From: Rossellomorea aquimaris
GTDB taxonomy: Bacteria; Bacillota; Bacilli; Bacillales; Bacillaceae_B
Reading direction: 5' to 3'
Assembly (NCBI RefSeq): GCF_000935355.1
Contig: NZ_JXZC01000010.1
Span: 1-64,000, forward strand
DNA: 64,000 nucleotides
In this document: in pieces, positions 1 to 8,612 of the stretch
How the letters are laid out: each line of letters opens with the position of its first letter
Position numbering within the stretch: position 1 is the stretch's first letter
Position numbers and translations under genes: made by a program
Notes under the pieces: model-generated
Databases searched by the model: none
What the model was told of the DNA's origin: nothing
The model's input: only the letters and a program-made list of their open reading frames with translations

Positions 1-39
1 TACACAATTATATGGACTTAATCTAGAGTAGCAGCCCGA

Positions 40-148
40 TTGCGTCGTTTGTGGATTAATTGCGTCAAAATCATTGATGATTGCGTCGTTTTTCAGGTTT
101 TTGCGTCAAAAAGGACCTTAATTGCGTCGCTTTCGGATTTATTGCGTC
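40..148. repeat. Phased array of six TTGCGTC words
   Basis: The word TTGCGTC begins at 40, 60, 81, 101, 122 and 142, so the spacing is 20, 21, 20, 21, 20 bp. Only the word is conserved. The filler tends to alternate: copies 1, 3 and 5 continue with GTTT or GCTT, copies 2 and 4 with AAAA. It lies downstream of lipL and overlaps no convincing ORF. Two other arrays with unrelated words but the same period occur at 12396 and 34954. Function unknown. Confidence 0.9.
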
Positions 149-196
149 TTTCACCAATAAAATCCAGCTAACCAGATCTAATTCACACATCCAATC

Positions 197-227
197 TAAA
201 AAGCTGGGCCCCATACGGAGTCCAGCC
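197..227 (-). terminator. Rho-independent terminator after lipL
   Basis: On the minus strand an interrupted stem (GCTG/CAGC and CTCC/GGGG around a GTAT loop) is followed by TTTTTAG. It sits just past the lipL stop codon, so it probably ends the lipL transcript. Confidence 0.6.
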
Positions 228-233
228 TATCTT

Positions 234-1076
234 TTATCCCAAAAACTTCTCATTCCGATCAACGACCCTCTGATAATACATTTCATACATTCCATACTCT
301 TCCCCTTGAAGGGCACTGCTGTAAAATTCGCCGCTGAACCCTTTCAACGACTGCAGGAACCTGAGCATCACATCTTGAATCGATAACTCGACGCCAAGCA
401 GCTCCGATAAAGAAGCCATCACTTCAGGATCAATAACAGGAAATGTGAACTTCGTCTTTCCATTCTTCAACCCGGTTTCATAAAAACGCTGGATCAGCCT
501 CGCCCGTTCAGAACCGCTTCCATTGACGCAGAGGTACACCTGTACGGCTACTCCATTCCTGATTCTGCGCTGGGAAATACCCGCAAACTTCTGATCATTG
601 ATACTTAAATCATAGCTGCCGGGACAGTACGATTGGGTGATCTCCTTCGCTTCGATTTCTACGTCAAAGTCCTTGAACATATCCTCAACCAGTAACCACA
701 TTGCATCGTAGCCACGATTAATATCAATCCCTTTTTCAGAATCGGGGAAAACCAATGATAGATTCAATACTCCTTCATCCAATACAACCGCAAGGCCTCC
801 GGAATTTCTTACAATATATTGATAGCCTTCTTCTTCCAAGACCTTCAAGGCATCTGAAAGAAACGGCAGCTTTGTATCCTGAATGCCCAGTACGACCGTT
901 TGATGGTGAACCCATGAGCGTGCCGTTGGGTCGGACTGTCCCGCTCCAATCACCGTGCACAACGTATCATCCATGGCAAACGACTGCAGGGCTCCAAACA
1001 ACGGTCCTAAACTTGATTGATCAATCACTCTCCATCTATCTTGACGAAGCAGTGCATATGCTTTTTCCTTATCCAT
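234..1076 (-). CDS. lipL: Octanoyl-[GcvH]:protein N-octanoyltransferase
   Basis: This 280-residue protein belongs to the lipoate-protein ligase/LipB fold family and matches Bacillus LipL (YwfL). LipL moves octanoyl groups from GcvH to the E2 subunits of 2-oxoacid dehydrogenases through a cysteine acyl intermediate, in the cytoplasm. Visible landmarks are RNSGGLAVV near residue 90, the likely catalytic Cys at about 151 in [10 protein letters not shown], and the following KFAGISQRR segment. The start has AAGGAG upstream. It follows pta on the same strand, as in B. subtilis, but a terminator lies between them, so it may have its own promoter. Confidence 0.9.
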   Translation of the reverse strand: MDKEKAYALLRQDRWRVIDQSSLGPLFGALQSFAMDDTLCTVIGAGQSDPTARSWVHHQTVVLGIQDTKLPFLSDALKVLEEEGYQYIVRNSGGLAVVLDEGVLNLSLVFPDSEKGIDINRGYDAMWLLVEDMFKDFDVEIEAKEITQSYCPGSYDLSINDQKFAGISQRRIRNGVAVQVYLCVNGSGSERARLIQRFYETGLKNGKTKFTFPVIDPEVMASLSELLGVELSIQDVMLRFLQSLKGFSGEFYSSALQGEEYGMYEMYYQRVVDRNEKFLG

Positions 1077-1183
1077 AACGCTTCTCCTTCACTCACAACA
1101 TGCGAGCTCATTATATCATATAATGAGGGGGTTGCTGAAAAGGGGTTGGACAATCCAAGGGGCTATTCATTTCTTACTCTACT

Positions 1184-1196
1184 GGTGCCTGGCACC
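1184..1196. repeat. GGTGCCTGGCACC palindromic word
   Basis: A 13-base palindrome in the pta-lipL gap. A related word forms both arms of the pdxK terminator at 8441. From memory, this word is frequent between genes in Bacillus; its role is unclear. Confidence 0.5.
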
Positions 1197-1227
1197 GATT
1201 GAAGGCACCCCTGAACCACAGACCCAC

Positions 1228-1258
1228 AAAAAAACCGAACCCCCTTAAGGATCCGGCT
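1228..1258 (-). terminator. Terminator after pta
   Basis: On the minus strand a nine-pair stem (GCCGGATCC with GGGTTCGGT, including G-U pairs) closes a short TTAAG loop and is followed by TTTTTT. It lies directly after the pta stop. Confidence 0.75.
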
Positions 1259-1274
1259 CAAATCATCTATATCA

Positions 1275-2246
1275 TTACAGCGCCTGAGCAGCAGTAATCA
1301 AAGCCAATTTATATACGTCTTCCTCGTTACACCCACGGGATAAGTCGTTCACGGGTGCGTTCAGTCCTTGAAGGATCGGTCCGACTGCTTCGAAGTTTCC
1401 TAGGCGTTGGGCGATTTTGTACCCGATGTTTCCTGCTTCGAGGCTTGGGAATACAAATACGTTGGCATTACCCTGGATATCTGCACCAGGTGCTTTTTTC
1501 TCTGCTACAGATGGGACAAAGGCAGCGTCGAATTGGAATTCACCATCGACCGTCAGTTCCGGTGCTTTTTCTTTTGCTACAGAAACGGCTTCAACCACTT
1601 TTTCTGTTTCCGGTGATTTAGCCGAACCTTTTGTAGAGAAGCTTAGCATTGCTACGCGTGGGTCGATGTCAAACATTTCAGCTGTTTTCGCACTTTCAAT
1701 CGCGATTTCAGCAAGATCCTGGCTGTCAGGAGAAATGTTGATCGCACAGTCAGCGAATACATATTTCTCCTCTTCACGAACCATGATGAACACACCGGAA
1801 GTTTTGCGGACGCCTTCTTTTGTTTTGATGATCTGAAGAGCAGGGCGAACCGTATCAGCTGTTGAATGAGCTGCTCCACTTACTAGGCCGTGCGCCTGGC
1901 CTGTGTAAACAAGCATCGTTCCGAAATAGTTTCCGTCTAATAGGATTTTCTTCGCATCTTCTTCTGATGCCTTTCCTTTACGACGCTCTACGAATGCCTT
2001 CACAAGCTCGTCCATTCCAGGGAATGATGCCGGGTCGACAACGTCACAACCGTCAAGCTTCACACCCAGTTGATCCGCTTTGGCATTTACTTCATCCACG
2101 TTTCCGACTACGATAGGTGTTAAAATGCCGTCAGCCGCTAAACGGGACGCTGCTGCCAGAATGCGTTCATCTGTACCTTCAGGGAAAACGATTTTTAACT
2201 CTTTGCCTTTTACTTTATCTGTTAGTGTTGTAAATAAGTTGCTCAA
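1275..2246 (-). CDS. pta: Phosphate acetyltransferase
   Basis: At 323 residues this is the short, single-domain form of Pta, which interconverts acetyl-CoA and acetyl phosphate in the overflow acetate pathway. The start region (VFPEGTDERIL), the GNYFGTMLVYTG segment, SGAAHSTADTVRPAL and the C-terminal PVNDLSRGC motif are typical of the family. The ATG is preceded by AAGGAGG. Its neighbours, lipL downstream and divergent hemQ, match the B. subtilis ywfI-pta-ywfL order. No regulatory site was identified with confidence. Confidence 0.95.
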   Translation of the reverse strand: MSNLFTTLTDKVKGKELKIVFPEGTDERILAAASRLAADGILTPIVVGNVDEVNAKADQLGVKLDGCDVVDPASFPGMDELVKAFVERRKGKASEEDAKKILLDGNYFGTMLVYTGQAHGLVSGAAHSTADTVRPALQIIKTKEGVRKTSGVFIMVREEEKYVFADCAINISPDSQDLAEIAIESAKTAEMFDIDPRVAMLSFSTKGSAKSPETEKVVEAVSVAKEKAPELTVDGEFQFDAAFVPSVAEKKAPGADIQGNANVFVFPSLEAGNIGYKIAQRLGNFEAVGPILQGLNAPVNDLSRGCNEEDVYKLALITAAQAL

Positions 2247-2554
2247 TAGAGGAACCTCCTTGATTTATACATATCCAATCTTAGAATACTCTTCTCATAT
2301 AGGAATTCAAGGAAAAGGAGAAATGATATCGGTTTCACCATAAAAGTCTTTGTTTTCTAACAATTCCCGTTCTCCTTTACCCATTCCTCATCAACGTTAA
2401 GCCTATGTAACAATCTACGAAGATAGTGTGTTCCAGAAATCCCTCGCCTATCCAACATTTGTGCCATTTTATCGACATTGGGTTTTGTATTCTTACTCTA
2501 AGGTCAAACTATGATATAGTAAAGTTGGAAAAAGTACTTTAAGGAGTGATTACG
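2247..2554. other. Divergent pta/hemQ intergenic region
   Basis: This 308-base gap must carry both promoters. On the plus strand TTGTAT (2485) and TATAGT/TATGAT (2510-2520) form a weak sigma-A-like candidate for hemQ with non-ideal spacing. I see no clear -35/-10 pair for pta, and no catabolite-control site I would defend. Confidence 0.35.
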
Positions 2555-3301
2555 TTGGCAGAACCGGCACAAACATTAGATGGTTGGTATTCCCTGCATG
2601 ATTTTCGCGCGATGGATTGGACTACCTGGAAGATGCTTCCGAGTGAAGAAAGAGCCTCGGCGATTGCAGAATTCCACCGTTTCTTAGATAAGTTAAACAG
2701 CACTCAAGACGCGAAAGAAGGAAGTCATGCTCTTTACACCATCGTTGGTCAAAAAGCAGACTTCATGTTCATGATCCTTCGTCCTACTATGGAAGAATTA
2801 AATGAGCTGGAAAATGAATTCAACAAGCTGAAAATCGCTGAATTCACGATCCCGACATTCTCTTATGTTTCTGTTGTGGAACTTGGTAACTACATGCCTT
2901 CTGAAGGCGACCCTTATGAGAACCCATATGTACAGGAACGTATCTATCCGATCCTCCCGAAAGCGAACCATATCTGCTTCTACCCGATGGACAAGCGTCG
3001 CCAAGGGAACGATAACTGGTATATGCTGCCTATGGAGGAGCGTCGTGACATGATGAGAAGTCATGGAATGATCGGTCGTCAATACGCAGGAAAAGTAAAA
3101 CAGATCATTACGGGTTCTGTTGGTTTTGATGATTATGAGTGGGGTGTTACCTTATTTGCTGATGACGTGCTTCAATTCAAAAAGCTTGTATACGAAATGC
3201 GTTTTGATGAAGTAAGCGCACGCTACGGCGAATTCGGTACCTTCTACGTAGGAAATCTATTAAAAGAAGAAGCGATTTCAAAATTCCTTCACGTGAACTA
3301 A
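2555..3301 (+). CDS. hemQ: Coproheme decarboxylase
   Basis: HemQ (YwfI) is the chlorite-dismutase-like enzyme that decarboxylates coproheme III to heme b, the last step of the Gram-positive heme pathway. The 248-residue protein shows the family start ([16 protein letters not shown]), a conserved [15 protein letters not shown] segment that carries the axial histidine, and the [17 protein letters not shown] block. I chose TTG at 2555 over GTG at 2546 because AAGGAGTG (2541-2548) overlaps the GTG and lies correctly ahead of the TTG. It is divergent from pta, as in B. subtilis. Confidence 0.93.
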   Translation: MAEPAQTLDGWYSLHDFRAMDWTTWKMLPSEERASAIAEFHRFLDKLNSTQDAKEGSHALYTIVGQKADFMFMILRPTMEELNELENEFNKLKIAEFTIPTFSYVSVVELGNYMPSEGDPYENPYVQERIYPILPKANHICFYPMDKRRQGNDNWYMLPMEERRDMMRSHGMIGRQYAGKVKQIITGSVGFDDYEWGVTLFADDVLQFKKLVYEMRFDEVSARYGEFGTFYVGNLLKEEAISKFLHVN

Positions 3302-3309
3302 ATACACTC

Positions 3310-3344
3310 TAAACGACAAGCTCCTGAGGCTTGTCGTTTTTTTA
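3310..3344 (+). terminator. Terminator after hemQ
   Basis: The stem AAACGACAAGC/GCTTGTCGTTT (3311-3339) has a seven-base loop and runs into TTTTTTT. Confidence 0.9.
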
Positions 3345-3392
3345 TAACATTATGTCCCCTCATATCCCTATCCACTTTCCAAAAACAAACGA

Positions 3393-3420
3393 ATATATTT
3401 TTCTCCCCCCACATAGACAT
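3393..3420 (+). promoter_or_regulatory. Candidate sigma-E promoter of cwlJ
   Basis: ATA near 3393 and CATAGACAT at 3412-3420 are about 16 bases apart, close to the mother-cell sigma-E pattern (ATA, then CATACANT). B. subtilis cwlJ is sigma-E dependent, so the position fits. The -10 match is imperfect. Confidence 0.45.
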
Positions 3421-3463
3421 GAAATAGTGAGACATATAGCATCTCCTAAAGTGAGGTGGGAAT

Positions 3464-3886
3464 ATGGGAGTTATTCCTTATAACGAAAAGGAAGTGAAAC
3501 TTCTGGCTCGATTGATGAGGGCTGAAGCAGAAGGAGAAGGACAGCTAGGCATGTTGATGGTAGGGAATGTCGGGGTGAACCGGGTACGATCCGATTGCCT
3601 TGACTTCAAGAAATTAGCTTCTCTTCAAGACATGGTGTTTCAGAGTCCCGGTGGATTCGAGGCCACCCAAAAAGGTTACTTCTATCAACGGGCACGACAA
3701 AAGGAAATCGATTTAGCAAGAAAGACCATTAAAGGAAGCAGATATCACCCTGCCCAATTCTCTCTATGGTTCTTCAAACCGGGAGGCGACTGTCCTCCTC
3801 AATGGTATAACCAGGCAAACTCAGGGCGATTCAAGTCCCACTGCTTCTATCAACCCACTAAAGGTGATTGTCCAAAAGTATTTTAA
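3464..3886 (+). CDS. cwlJ: Spore cortex-lytic enzyme CwlJ
   Basis: This 140-residue cell-wall hydrolase (SleB/CwlJ, Hydrolase_2 family) degrades cortex peptidoglycan during germination and is activated by calcium-dipicolinate. Typical motifs are LARLMRAEAEGEGQLGMLMVGNV with the catalytic Glu, the GFEATQKGYFYQRA segment, and the cysteine-containing C-terminus. Like B. subtilis CwlJ it has no signal peptide, which fits deposition in the spore coat from the mother cell. GAGGTGG precedes the ATG. It is followed 24 bases later by gerQ, whose product is needed to localise CwlJ, so the two are probably co-transcribed. Confidence 0.95.
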   Translation: MGVIPYNEKEVKLLARLMRAEAEGEGQLGMLMVGNVGVNRVRSDCLDFKKLASLQDMVFQSPGGFEATQKGYFYQRARQKEIDLARKTIKGSRYHPAQFSLWFFKPGGDCPPQWYNQANSGRFKSHCFYQPTKGDCPKVF

Positions 3887-3910
3887 CTTTATTTTAAGGA
3901 GGTATTCGGT

Positions 3911-4387
3911 TTGGCGAATCAACAATCAAACCCGTATATGCAAGGGTATAATCAATCAGCATATAATCCATATGGTCAGTATTACGGTGGAGGGCAAGGG
4001 CAAGGGCAGGGTCAATATTATCCCCAGCAGCAAGGTGGCGGCGGTCTACAGGTACCTCAACCGATGAATACACAGGCTCCCTCTCAAAATGTTCAAGGGA
4101 TGCTTCCGATAGAAGAATCGTATATCGAGAATATTCTCAGGTTGAATAAAGGAAAAGTAGCGACTGTGTATACTACATTCGAAAACAATACGGAATGGAA
4201 TGCAAAGATTTTCAAAGGAATCATTGAAGCAGCTGGCCGGGATCATCTTATCCTGAGTGATCCACAAACCGGGACCCGGTACCTCATTCCAATGATTTAT
4301 TTAGACTATATTACATTTGATGAAGAAATTGAATATGAATATCCGTTTGGGGCAGGAGGCTCTATGCAAGGCTATTCACAACGATAA
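3911..4387 (+). CDS. gerQ: Spore coat protein GerQ
   Basis: GerQ (YwdL) is an inner-coat protein required for CwlJ to function in germination. The 158-residue product has a low-complexity Q/G/Y-rich N-terminus (residues 1-60) and the conserved C-terminal domain (LPIEESYIENILRLNKGK through YLIPMIYLDYITF). The start is TTG with AAGGAGG (3896-3902) at good spacing. B. subtilis GerQ is cross-linked by transglutaminase through lysines at its extreme N-terminus. Here the first lysine is residue 80, so that mode of cross-linking seems to be absent, although many glutamines remain. Confidence 0.93.
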   Translation: MANQQSNPYMQGYNQSAYNPYGQYYGGGQGQGQGQYYPQQQGGGGLQVPQPMNTQAPSQNVQGMLPIEESYIENILRLNKGKVATVYTTFENNTEWNAKIFKGIIEAAGRDHLILSDPQTGTRYLIPMIYLDYITFDEEIEYEYPFGAGGSMQGYSQR

Positions 4388-4432
4388 AAAAATACCCTGT
4401 AAGGAAATCACTTTCCTTACAGGGTATTTCCA
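4388..4432. terminator. Bidirectional terminator between gerQ and ywdK
   Basis: A 17-pair perfect stem (4391-4407 with 4412-4428) has A-runs on its left and T-rich sequence on its right, and serves converging transcripts. Confidence 0.9.
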
Positions 4433-4434
4433 TT

Positions 4435-4806
4435 TTATAATGTTTTCGCTGCAAACATGATCAGAAGCACCCATGCAACCAAGAAGCTTACGCCACCAAG
4501 AGGCGTGATCGCTCCAAGTACCTTAATTCCGGAAAGGCTAAGTACATACAGGCTTCCTGAGAATAAAATCGTTCCGATCAGCATCAACCATCCAGACCAG
4601 GACAGTAACGATGTTGGTGTCACATTCCCCATCAGGACCCCGACGATGATGATTCCGATGGCGTGGAACATTTGATACAGGACTCCGGTATTCCATGTGT
4701 CGATATACTTCTGGGAGATCTTCCCTTCCAATGCATGGGCACCGAATGCTCCTAAAGCGACAGATAAAAAGGCGTTGATTGCTCCAATGATAATGAATGT
4801 TTTCAT
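4435..4806 (-). CDS. ywdK: DUF423 small membrane protein, YwdK-like
   Basis: A 123-residue integral membrane protein of the DUF423 family. The start MKTFIIIGAINAFLSVALGAFGAHALEG... and the GTWNTGVLYQMFHA-like central block (here DTWNTGVLYQMFHAIG) identify the family. Four hydrophobic segments are visible. The biochemical role is unknown. The ribosome site is AGGAGGG. It is the last gene of a leftward group with ywdI and ung, as in B. subtilis. Confidence 0.85.
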   Translation of the reverse strand: MKTFIIIGAINAFLSVALGAFGAHALEGKISQKYIDTWNTGVLYQMFHAIGIIIVGVLMGNVTPTSLLSWSGWLMLIGTILFSGSLYVLSLSGIKVLGAITPLGGVSFLVAWVLLIMFAAKTL

Positions 4807-4839
4807 AATGGCCCTCCTGCTCCTTCTTTTACTTAATGA

Positions 4840-5133
4840 TTAAAAATCGAATAAAGAATTCCCATTCGCTCCGTCATCCGTTTCCAAAGGCTCTTCTTTC
4901 TGAATGGAAACAGGCTTCTGACTCGGCTGGGATTCTTGAAAATAAGGCATCGTTTGCTGGGTCTGAAACGGAGTTGGTGCAGAAACCGCCCCATGGTTTT
5001 CCTCCAATAATACCTCGCATAAAGCCTTTATTGAATACACATGTTCACGAATTTGCTGTGACTTTTCCGCTGATTTCGCCTTTCCGAGTTCATGTTCTAT
5101 TTTCTTTATTAATGATTGATGTGGGATATTCAC
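4840..5133 (-). CDS. ywdI: YwdI-family protein (DUF5327)
   Basis: A 97-residue soluble protein starting at GTG with AAAGGAG upstream. The N-terminal 50 residues (SLIKKIEHELGKAKSAEKSQQIREHVYSIKALCEVLL) form a helical conserved region. The rest is low complexity, rich in Q, P and E. The family is found in Bacillaceae next to ung and ywdK. Function unknown. Confidence 0.75.
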   Translation of the reverse strand: MNIPHQSLIKKIEHELGKAKSAEKSQQIREHVYSIKALCEVLLEENHGAVSAPTPFQTQQTMPYFQESQPSQKPVSIQKEEPLETDDGANGNSLFDF

Positions 5134-5253
5134 GATTGATGACTCCTTTCACAAGTCTTCCCGTATATATTATCTCTTTGCATACAGTATGTACTCCCTC
5201 TTTAGAACCTACATCATTATCCTAATTCTAAATGAAGGATTTCGCAAATGTCT

Positions 5254-5430
5254 TCATCCCTGTTTAGGCTTGAATTTCATACAGGGACTCCCCGAGGATT
5301 GAAAGACCACCATGGAAGGCATGGCTTTCGTTTTGAACCCGTAGCCTCTGCAACCCCGGGGATGTGCCTGCTCCCAGGTTGTATAGAAATAATGACATTG
5401 AAAACAGTTGATCCGCTTCTCATTTTTCAC
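5254..5430 (-). CDS. Small cysteine-rich protein downstream of ung
   Basis: The reading frame is open further upstream, but a GTG at 5430 preceded by GAGGGAGGGG gives a 58-residue protein beginning MKNEKRINCFQCHYFY. Its four cysteines (CFQC, then RGCRGYG, then GSPCMKF) suggest a small metal-binding fold. I recognise the pattern as conserved in several bacterial phyla but cannot name a function. It lies between ung and ywdI on the same strand. Confidence 0.7.
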   Translation of the reverse strand: MKNEKRINCFQCHYFYTTWEQAHPRGCRGYGFKTKAMPSMVVFQSSGSPCMKFKPKQG

Positions 5431-5449
5431 TTGGCGTCCCCTCCCTCTA

Positions 5450-5478
5450 TAAAATAAACCCCTCCATTTACGAGGGGC
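5450..5478 (-). terminator. Terminator after ung
   Basis: On the minus strand CCCCTC and GAGGGG pair around a seven-base loop, followed by TTTATTTTAT. Confidence 0.7.
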
Positions 5479-5485
5479 TGTCCAT

Positions 5486-5501
5486 TGTTTCACGTGAAAC
5501 A
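5486..5501. promoter_or_regulatory. parS site (Spo0J/ParB binding)
   Basis: TGTTTCACGTGAAACA is a perfect 16-base palindrome and an exact match to the Bacillus parS consensus. Spo0J/ParB loads here, spreads, and recruits condensin. It lies between the ung stop and its terminator. A second site is at 42127. Confidence 0.93.
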
Positions 5502-5506
5502 TCCGG

Positions 5507-6178
5507 TTACTCGATACACCAGTCAATCTCTTTTATCCCTTGTTCCCGCAGGAACCCGTTTGTTTTTGAATATGGTTTACTTCCAAAGAAACCCCGGTGT
5601 GCAGATAATGGACTCGGATGAGGAGCCGTCACAATATGGTGCTTAGAAGAATCAATGAATGACTGCTTCGCTTGGGCGGGTTTCCCCCATAAAATAAACA
5701 CCATCGGCTTCTCCCTTTCATTCAGGATCGAGATGACGTGATCCGTGAATCGTTCCCATCCTTTCCCGCGGTGGGAGTGCGCCTTCCCATCCTGTACGGT
5801 TAAGACGGTATTTAATAAGAGGACGCCTTGCTCTGCCCATTTCACCAGGGATCCGTGGGCAGGAATCGGACATCCGATATCATCCTGAAGCTCTTTATAC
5901 ATATTTCGTAATGACGGAGGAATCTTGACTCCTTTTTTGACAGAAAAACTTAAACCTTCTGCCTGATTGGGCCCATGATATGGATCTTGCCCAAGCAATA
6001 CCACCTTTACATCTTCGTAAGGTGTGTAGTGAAAAGCATTGAAGATATCATGCATAGAAGGATATGTCGTGTTCGCCTCATATTCCCCTTTCAGCCATCC
6101 TCTCAAGGTCTGATAGTATTCCATCTGAAGCTCATCTTCCAGAATGTCTGCCCAATCGTTGTGAAAAATCGTCTTCAT
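5507..6178 (-). CDS. ung: Uracil-DNA glycosylase
   Basis: Family 1 uracil-DNA glycosylase, 223 residues, which removes uracil from DNA to start base-excision repair. The catalytic GQDPYHG motif is at about residues 63-69, with the water-activating Asp near 65. The C-terminal [21 protein letters not shown] block carries the catalytic His. AAAGGATG precedes the start. The downstream small Cys-rich gene, ywdI and ywdK are on the same strand, but a terminator and parS follow ung directly. Confidence 0.97.
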   Translation of the reverse strand: MKTIFHNDWADILEDELQMEYYQTLRGWLKGEYEANTTYPSMHDIFNAFHYTPYEDVKVVLLGQDPYHGPNQAEGLSFSVKKGVKIPPSLRNMYKELQDDIGCPIPAHGSLVKWAEQGVLLLNTVLTVQDGKAHSHRGKGWERFTDHVISILNEREKPMVFILWGKPAQAKQSFIDSSKHHIVTAPHPSPLSAHRGFFGSKPYSKTNGFLREQGIKEIDWCIE

Positions 6179-6193
6179 TGTTAGACATCCTTT

Positions 6194-6961
6194 CTAGTCT
6201 TGATACTGAATCGTAATGTCATAGCCCAATTGTTCAAAGAAACCCTTCAGTGATTTCTCAGCGTTTTTCTCTGCGGCTTGAAGCAATCCCTGCTCAACCG
6301 CTTCCTGACTGATTTGATCCTTTGCCACTTCCGCCAGGGCAAACCCTTCATTCCAGTCCACATCATTCCTGAAAATCCCTTCTACCGAAAAGGTCTTGAT
6401 GTTCTCGGAATCAATAGACGGATCTTGCAGAATCTCAGCCCGGGGCAGGGTTAACTGTATTTCCTTCTTCTCTTCATCGACTACTATATCGTCTTTATCG
6501 ATTCCCTGTAAATCAACACCTGCCAGCACGGTTCCAGGAACAACCATCAGAAGCTTTCGTTTTGTCCCCGGAAGATCTGTATTGATGTCTTTCCCGAATA
6601 ATTGATTATCCTCCTGCTCGATCACTGCCTTTACAAACCCTTGAGCCGTCGCCAATGAACTCATCTCTTGGATCCGCTCTACAAACGACCCCTTCTCTTC
6701 TGTAAAGGTGGAGCCGGATAACCACGAATAGACCCCAATGGATACACCTCCTACTAGTAGGATGAAAAGAAGGAGAATCAACAACACTCTATTCTTCCAA
6801 AAGGACAGAACGGATGTTGTTAATTTCAAAGCCGGCATATGTCTACTGCTTCTATTTTCAATCGCCAATGAGGCACTGGATTCTCTCTCATTCGCTTTCA
6901 AATCTGCTAAAATCGCTTCAATTTCTTGTATCTTCTTATATTTATTTGTCAAATGCTTCAC
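6194..6961 (-). CDS. DUF4230 membrane-anchored protein
   Basis: A 255-residue protein with a basic cytoplasmic N-terminus, one transmembrane helix (about residues 60-80, VLLILLLFILLVGGVSIGVYSW) and an extracytoplasmic DUF4230 domain (VVPGTVLAGVDLQGI, LPRAEIL). The C-terminus is helical and alanine/glutamate-rich. Function unknown. It starts 15 bases upstream of ung on the same strand and may be co-transcribed with it. The ribosome site is AGGAAGG. Confidence 0.75.
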   Translation of the reverse strand: MKHLTNKYKKIQEIEAILADLKANERESSASLAIENRSSRHMPALKLTTSVLSFWKNRVLLILLLFILLVGGVSIGVYSWLSGSTFTEEKGSFVERIQEMSSLATAQGFVKAVIEQEDNQLFGKDINTDLPGTKRKLLMVVPGTVLAGVDLQGIDKDDIVVDEEKKEIQLTLPRAEILQDPSIDSENIKTFSVEGIFRNDVDWNEGFALAEVAKDQISQEAVEQGLLQAAEKNAEKSLKGFFEQLGYDITIQYQD

Positions 6962-7041
6962 CTTCCTCTCTTCTATTATAGGAAATAATGTAGAATCTTG
7001 GAAACAATTATTCTCTCAAAATCATTTCTATATTATGGAAA

Positions 7042-7066
7042 GTTTGATTTTGCCACAACCGGGAAA
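7042..7066 (+). promoter_or_regulatory. Sigma-B promoter of the YflT-type gene
   Basis: GTTTGA (7042-7047), a 13-base spacer and GGGAAA (7061-7066) closely match the Bacillus sigma-B consensus. The site is 43 bases before a gene of a family known to be sigma-B controlled. Confidence 0.8.
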
Positions 7067-7108
7067 AGAAGGAACAAGACATTAAATTAATACACGGAGG
7101 TATCGATC

Positions 7109-7459
7109 ATGTATAAAGTTCAAACTGCTGAAAATGTTGTAGAAGCGAAAAGAGAAATTGAAATGTTTACAAGTGAAGGTTACTCTAAAGATGAAATCTA
7201 TGTGTTCGCACATGACAAGCATCGTTCTGAACACATTACCGAGGCGACCCATACGGAATCCACCGGTATTAAAGAACAAGGAATCATTGAGTCCATGGGT
7301 AATCTATTCAATAGCCGCGGAGATGAATTACGTTCGAAAATGAAGTCCGTGGGGATGAACCAGGCAGAAGCAGATGCCTATGAAGAAGAACTGGATAAAG
7401 GAAAACTTGTCATCGTCGCTTCCAAAGAAGCAACAAATAATAATGCGAAACCATTCTAA
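7109..7459 (+). CDS. General stress protein, YflT domain
   Basis: A 116-residue cytoplasmic protein with the heat-induced stress protein YflT/GSP17M domain, whose molecular function is not established. The N-terminal MYKVQTAENVVEAKREIEMFTSEGYSKDEIYVFAHD resembles the family core. The rest is charged and helical (FNSRGDELRSKMKSVGMNQAEADAYEEEL, as separate helices). An upstream sigma-B promoter supports a role in the general stress response. It is monocistronic, with its own terminator. Confidence 0.85.
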   Translation: MYKVQTAENVVEAKREIEMFTSEGYSKDEIYVFAHDKHRSEHITEATHTESTGIKEQGIIESMGNLFNSRGDELRSKMKSVGMNQAEADAYEEELDKGKLVIVASKEATNNNAKPF

Positions 7460-7482
7460 GTTTTAACCATCCACTCAATTCC

Positions 7483-7522
7483 AAAAGACGCCAGGGGAAA
7501 TCATTCCCGGCGTCTTTTTTTG
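7483..7522 (+). terminator. Terminator after the YflT gene
   Basis: The stem AAAGACGCC...GGCGTCTTT with inner GGGGAA/TTCCC pairs is followed by a run of seven T. Confidence 0.9.
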
Positions 7523-7622
7523 TAATAGCCAAAAGGATTTGTATTTAGCTGCAGGTTATTATATTCTTTAGTCAGACTTTTACATTTATAGCGAAGTTAC
7601 ATTTCATAGGAGGAATGCAACC

Positions 7623-8432
7623 ATGACATTGAAAAAAACCCTTACGATCGCCGGATCCGATACAAGCGGTGGAGCCGGGATCCAAGCAGATCTTAAAACA
7701 TTCCAGGAGCATGGCGTGTATGGCATGACAGCCCTTACAACGGTTGTGACGATGGATCCGAACAACCATTGGCACCACCAAGTTCACCCATTATCCATCG
7801 ATACACTGGAAGCACAATTGGAAACCGTCCTTTCTGTCGGAATTGATGCAATGAAAACAGGAATGCTCGGTACTGTCGAAATCATCGAGCTTGCAGCGAA
7901 GAAAATGGATGCATTCGGTTTAGATAAAGTCGTCATCGATCCTGTAATGGTATGTAAGGGGGAAGATGAAGTATTAAACCCTGAAACAACAGATGCCATG
8001 AGAGAGCATTTGCTCAAGCGTGCCACTGTGGTAACCCCAAACCTATTCGAAGCAGGTCAGCTTGCCGGGTCAGGGCCGATCAAAACCATTGATGAAATGA
8101 AGGAAGCAGCCAAGAAAATTCACGACCTTGGAGCGAAAAATGTTGTCATCAAGGGTGGAAAACAATTACAACACGACAAAGCTCTTGATCTATTCTATGA
8201 CGGGAACGAATTCACTCTGCTAGAAGAAGAAAAAGTAGAAACGACGTATAACCACGGAGCAGGCTGTACATTCGCAGCAGCCATCACATCAAACCTTGCA
8301 AATGGACAAGACGTGAAAGAAGCAGTACAAAACGCGAAAACCTTCGTTACAGCAGCCATCAAACACGGATTCAAACTCAATGAATACGTAGGTCCAGTCA
8401 TGCATGGGGCTTACAATCGATTTGAAAAATAA
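7623..8432 (+). CDS. pdxK: Pyridoxine/pyridoxal/pyridoxamine kinase
   Basis: A 269-residue ribokinase-family enzyme of the ThiD/PdxK type, which phosphorylates B6 vitamers for pyridoxal phosphate salvage. The N-terminal TIAGSDTSGGAGIQADLKTF and the C-terminal anion-hole motif (NHGAGCTFAAAIT, with the GAGC catalytic turn) are clear. B. subtilis YwdB of this kind is PdxK, and the ywd context supports that over hydroxymethylpyrimidine kinase (ThiD), although the folds are nearly indistinguishable by eye. AGGAGG precedes the ATG. Flanking terminators suggest it is monocistronic. Confidence 0.82.
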   Translation: MTLKKTLTIAGSDTSGGAGIQADLKTFQEHGVYGMTALTTVVTMDPNNHWHHQVHPLSIDTLEAQLETVLSVGIDAMKTGMLGTVEIIELAAKKMDAFGLDKVVIDPVMVCKGEDEVLNPETTDAMREHLLKRATVVTPNLFEAGQLAGSGPIKTIDEMKEAAKKIHDLGAKNVVIKGGKQLQHDKALDLFYDGNEFTLLEEEKVETTYNHGAGCTFAAAITSNLANGQDVKEAVQNAKTFVTAAIKHGFKLNEYVGPVMHGAYNRFEK

Positions 8433-8440
8433 TATGTATC

Positions 8441-8483
8441 GGTGCCAGGCACGAAAGAAAGATTTCGTGCCTGGCATTTTTTT
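8441..8483 (+). terminator. Terminator after pdxK, built from TGCCAGGCA words
   Basis: A perfect 14-base stem (8443-8456 with 8463-8476) around GAAAGA is followed by TTTTTTT. The arms contain the same TGCCWGGCAC word as the palindrome at 1184. Confidence 0.95.
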
Positions 8484-8612
8484 AGAGGGACGGACCTCTA
8501 CTGTTAATTCCCCTCTCTCCTCCTCAATCATACTTTTCGCAATCACTCATGAATTTTAGTAAGATAGTACATAATGGTTAAGAGTCTTTTCTGTATCTAA
8601 GGAGGAAAAAGA